Below, piece by piece: positions 61,698 to 64,000 of a stretch of 64,000 nt of DNA (position 1 is the stretch's first letter; each line of letters begins with the position of its first letter). The position numbers were made by a program, and so were the translations under genes. Under the pieces are notes generated by a model. The model searched no databases, was not told where the DNA came from, and saw only the letters and a list, made by a program, of their open reading frames with translations. This DNA is from Lacticaseibacillus zeae DSM 20178 = KCTC 3804 (GTDB taxonomy: Bacteria; Bacillota; Bacilli; Lactobacillales; Lactobacillaceae). The stretch covers positions 1 through 64,000 of the forward strand of contig NZ_BACQ01000050.1 in assembly GCF_000260435.1 (NCBI RefSeq). The letters are read 5' to 3'.

Positions 61698-64000
61698 TCA
61701 TTTAATTGGTGTCAGAATTTTAGTTCCTGCTTGAAGTTTCTCGTGGTTTACCAACACGCCATCATCTAGATCCAAATCTATATTTAGATTTGCTACGTGC
61801 TGAAGCTGCTCATCATACTTCACTAATTCTGTCATCTGTTTTGTCAGTTTACTGATTTGCTTCTTATAAGCATTTTTCTGGCGAGTCTCTTTTTCCTTCT
61901 CTGCAAAGTTTTGAAGCTGTTCGAGACGCTGCTTATATGCTTCTTGCAGCGGATGTAAATACTTCGTCCGAATCATCGCCATCGTCCCAGTATTATACCG
62001 ATGCAGGTACATTAAGCCAACAAATCCGCCGTTTCTTCCAGAATTTAATTCCCAATAAATTGGTCGTTTCTGGTAAGTTGAAAGATGATCCTTTTGGTAG
62101 AAGTCATCTCGAATGTATGAACGGATTTGTTCTTCTGGTGTACTACCTCGCTTGCCCAAAGCATTAGCAATAAACTTCATGTTTTCAGCCAAATGCTCTT
62201 CGCCAAAAGTCGTGGTCAAGAACTCTTTGAATCTGTTAATAATGTCCCGCGAATCACCAAAGTAATCTTCATCAGTTAACAAAATAAAGTCATCGGCACT
62301 GGGCTTAAACGTTTCATACTTAGTAGAATCCCACGACCCTCCTGCAAAAGCGAGGCCTGGTGTGTCGATCGAATAACGCCCAAAGACACAGCCAATGAAG
62401 TAAGAAATAAATGCTTTAATATCCCGCGTCAAGTCTGCTTTGCGAACAGATACCTCTTTATCGTCTTCTTCAGGAGACAACTCGTCCTGCAAACCATAGA
62501 GATCGATAAAGATGCGATTTAGCTCCTCTTCGTTTGACTTCAGCTGGTTAAAACGATCTTCTGCTTCTCGCTTCCACTGATTGAACGCAGCTTCAACTGT
62601 CCAATTTCGATTATGCTCAGCGATACATGAAACTAACAGATCCCATTTAAATCCCCAAGATCTTTCATCTAAATTCCAATCGACATGGCAAAGAACAATA
62701 TTTTGTCTAACCTTCTCGGTTATATTCGGTTCTTGTGCGGACCTTGAAACAGGTAGATTTAAAAAATATCCTGATTTCATATGGATCGTTGGGTTTAAGA
62801 TTGACAGGAGATAATTTCCAACCGTAGAATTCGCAAACCCCATTAAATAGCGGTCGGATATATTCTTCTGCTTTGAAAAAGCGGATAAAGCATTGCTTTC
62901 GAATAGCATTCCTGGCAAGAGGAGTCGCATGCTGAATTTTCCGCTAGTAATGTCAGACCAAGTAAATCCAGAATGGAAATAGAATTGTTCATTTGGTACA
63001 ATTGCTTTTTGTTTTGATGCCCCAAGATGTTGCTTGATCTCATTACCATTGTTTTCCCAATTAATGACATATTCTAAATTACCGAACCATTTTCTGTACG
63101 GTCCCCCCTTTGAAATAGGAGCCCACTTTTTTGAAGTGCGAGCGAAATCTATTGCATCGCATGCATTAAATTTTATATTTTGAAAAGAAACTTCATACCA
63201 TCTTCTGAGAAAACGCAGGTTATTGCCAGTTTGAATACCAACTCCGGCAAAAAGAAAATCACTAATTGACGGAGAATTCTGAAATTTTTCAAATACATTT
63301 TCTGGCACCCAATAAGCAACTGGGCTTCCCGGAATCTTTTCAAAATTCGTTTGATTAGTACGATAAACATACGAAACTGACGGATCTTCAATGGCCTTTT
63401 TAACATACTGCCGTTGTATTTCCATGCCGCCCTTAAAATCTGAGAGTTTTAGGTAAGTCCCCGTAAAATTATGGCTCTGAGAATTTCTGACAACAAAAGT
63501 GTTGATCGGAACAGTCGCCTCTTCAAACGCAGAATACTCCATTTGTATTAAGCTTGATATTTGTTGATTTTCGAGAATGTTGCGACGCAAGGATTCATAA
63601 GTCTTTATAAACATCCAAACGAAAGGTGTCATGAATGCCGCATATCCGTTTTGTTTCGTCATGTTGATATTTTTCCAGATAAATACTGAAAAGAGATCAC
63701 CTGAGTATGGCTTGTAGTACTTCTTCACAAACTTTTTGAGATCGCCATTCATTCGGTTCAAGTAAGGGGGATTAGTCGCAACTACGTCAAACTTAGTCTG
63801 AAGAACACTTGCTATGGAGACCATTTGACCTAGGGCCTTTTTTGCTTGATGAATACCAAAGACATCTAATCCAGTATTCTCTGGTAATGTATCAATAGCT
63901 TGCCGAATTGCTACAAGGTCATAATTCTTTTCGAAATGCATAATTGAACCTAACAACTTGCCCTCTTTGAAAGTCTGAATAAGATCACGAATATCGGCAA
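61698..64000 (-). CDS. pglX: BREX adenine methyltransferase PglX (BrxX), partial
   Basis: The expressed-orientation pglX; about 767 C-terminal codons are visible and the frame is open to the right edge, so the start and the SAM motif lie outside. The N6-adenine motif VATNPPYLN is near 63775. The YVYRTNQTNFEKIPGSP junction (63308-63371), a target-recognition segment, CIAEHNR (62607-62625) and a complete C-terminal third with a coiled region (QEAYKQRLEQLQNFAEKEKE) follow. It methylates host DNA so that BREX spares it. brxA, brxB and brxC are expected beyond the edge. It ends at the shared terminator with the recombinase. Confidence 0.92.
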   Translation of the reverse strand, partial: ADIRDLIQTFKEGKLLGSIMHFEKNYDLVAIRQAIDTLPENTGLDVFGIHQAKKALGQMVSIASVLQTKFDVVATNPPYLNRMNGDLKKFVKKYYKPYSGDLFSVFIWKNINMTKQNGYAAFMTPFVWMFIKTYESLRRNILENQQISSLIQMEYSAFEEATVPINTFVVRNSQSHNFTGTYLKLSDFKGGMEIQRQYVKKAIEDPSVSYVYRTNQTNFEKIPGSPVAYWVPENVFEKFQNSPSISDFLFAGVGIQTGNNLRFLRRWYEVSFQNIKFNACDAIDFARTSKKWAPISKGGPYRKWFGNLEYVINWENNGNEIKQHLGASKQKAIVPNEQFYFHSGFTWSDITSGKFSMRLLLPGMLFESNALSAFSKQKNISDRYLMGFANSTVGNYLLSILNPTIHMKSGYFLNLPVSRSAQEPNITEKVRQNIVLCHVDWNLDERSWGFKWDLLVSCIAEHNRNWTVEAAFNQWKREAEDRFNQLKSNEEELNRIFIDLYGLQDELSPEEDDKEVSVRKADLTRDIKAFISYFIGCVFGRYSIDTPGLAFAGGSWDSTKYETFKPSADDFILLTDEDYFGDSRDIINRFKEFLTTTFGEEHLAENMKFIANALGKRGSTPEEQIRSYIRDDFYQKDHLSTYQKRPIYWELNSGRNGGFVGLMYLHRYNTGTMAMIRTKYLHPLQEAYKQRLEQLQNFAEKEKETRQKNAYKKQISKLTKQMTELVKYDEQLQHVANLNIDLDLDDGVLVNHEKLQAGTKILTPIK
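62607..62625 (-). repeat. Inverted repeat IR2, right copy (19 nt)
   Basis: Exact inverted match of 60461-60479, within the pglX coding sequence. Confidence 0.85.
63308..63371 (-). repeat. Inverted repeat IR1, right copy (64 nt)
   Basis: Inverted match (61 of 64) of 59719-59782, within the pglX coding sequence and in the same reading frame. Confidence 0.9.

Overview
The window is a chromosomal segment from a low-to-mid GC lactic acid bacterium. Gene content and style point to the Lacticaseibacillus casei/paracasei/rhamnosus group: a Wzd/Wze exopolysaccharide cluster with glf, an Opp peptide importer, LutABC, several PTS systems, a WxL surface protein, TTG/GTG starts and strong AAGGAGG ribosome sites. 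Species cannot be settled from sequence alone. No rRNA, tRNA or CRISPR array was seen.

Layout. 1-11 kb is an exopolysaccharide cluster read leftwards: wzd, wze, glf, wzx, wzy, a Gtf3-like transferase, two GT4 transferases, a DUF4422 protein and a priming sugar transferase cut by the left edge. 11-15.3 kb holds an anchored SGNH hydrolase, queT under a preQ1-II riboswitch, an SDR/DUF2829 pair, an XRE regulator and a histidine phosphatase. 15.5-21.3 kb is oppABCDF. 21.7-29.4 kb carries an MFS exporter, efp, lutABC with a CcpA site, a UDP-GlcNAc 2-epimerase and a protein with an EF-hand-like loop. 29.6-37 kb is a PTS operon (EIIC, a 54-aa membrane protein, DUF3284, MupG-like, EIIA), an alpha-galactosidase and a YaaA protein. 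37-45.3 kb has a RecD2-like helicase, small hypotheticals, a CPBP protein, a WxL protein, a PfkB kinase and an Fst-type type I toxin-antitoxin locus. 45.5-52.6 kb has a hydantoinase/DUF917/cytosine-permease module and a ManNAc-6-P epimerase unit with a truncated PTS EIICB and an RpiR regulator.

52.7-64 kb is a phage-defence island: a frameshifted mrr, brxL, pglZ, a silent inverted pglX cassette, a tyrosine recombinase and the 3' part of the expressed pglX, which runs off the right edge. This is a type 1 BREX system whose methyltransferase specificity gene is built as an invertible switch. A 64-nt inverted repeat (61 of 64 matching) and a 19-nt exact inverted repeat lie in frame in both pglX copies and bracket an alternative target-recognition segment, with the recombinase between them.

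Other signals not explained by genes: a family of about 180-bp intergenic elements with terminal inverted repeats and hairpins whose stems differ but still pair; two tandem palindromes with replaced yet self-complementary arms; paired TTGGA-N7-TCCAA operators at the RpiR locus; and several small membrane-protein genes.
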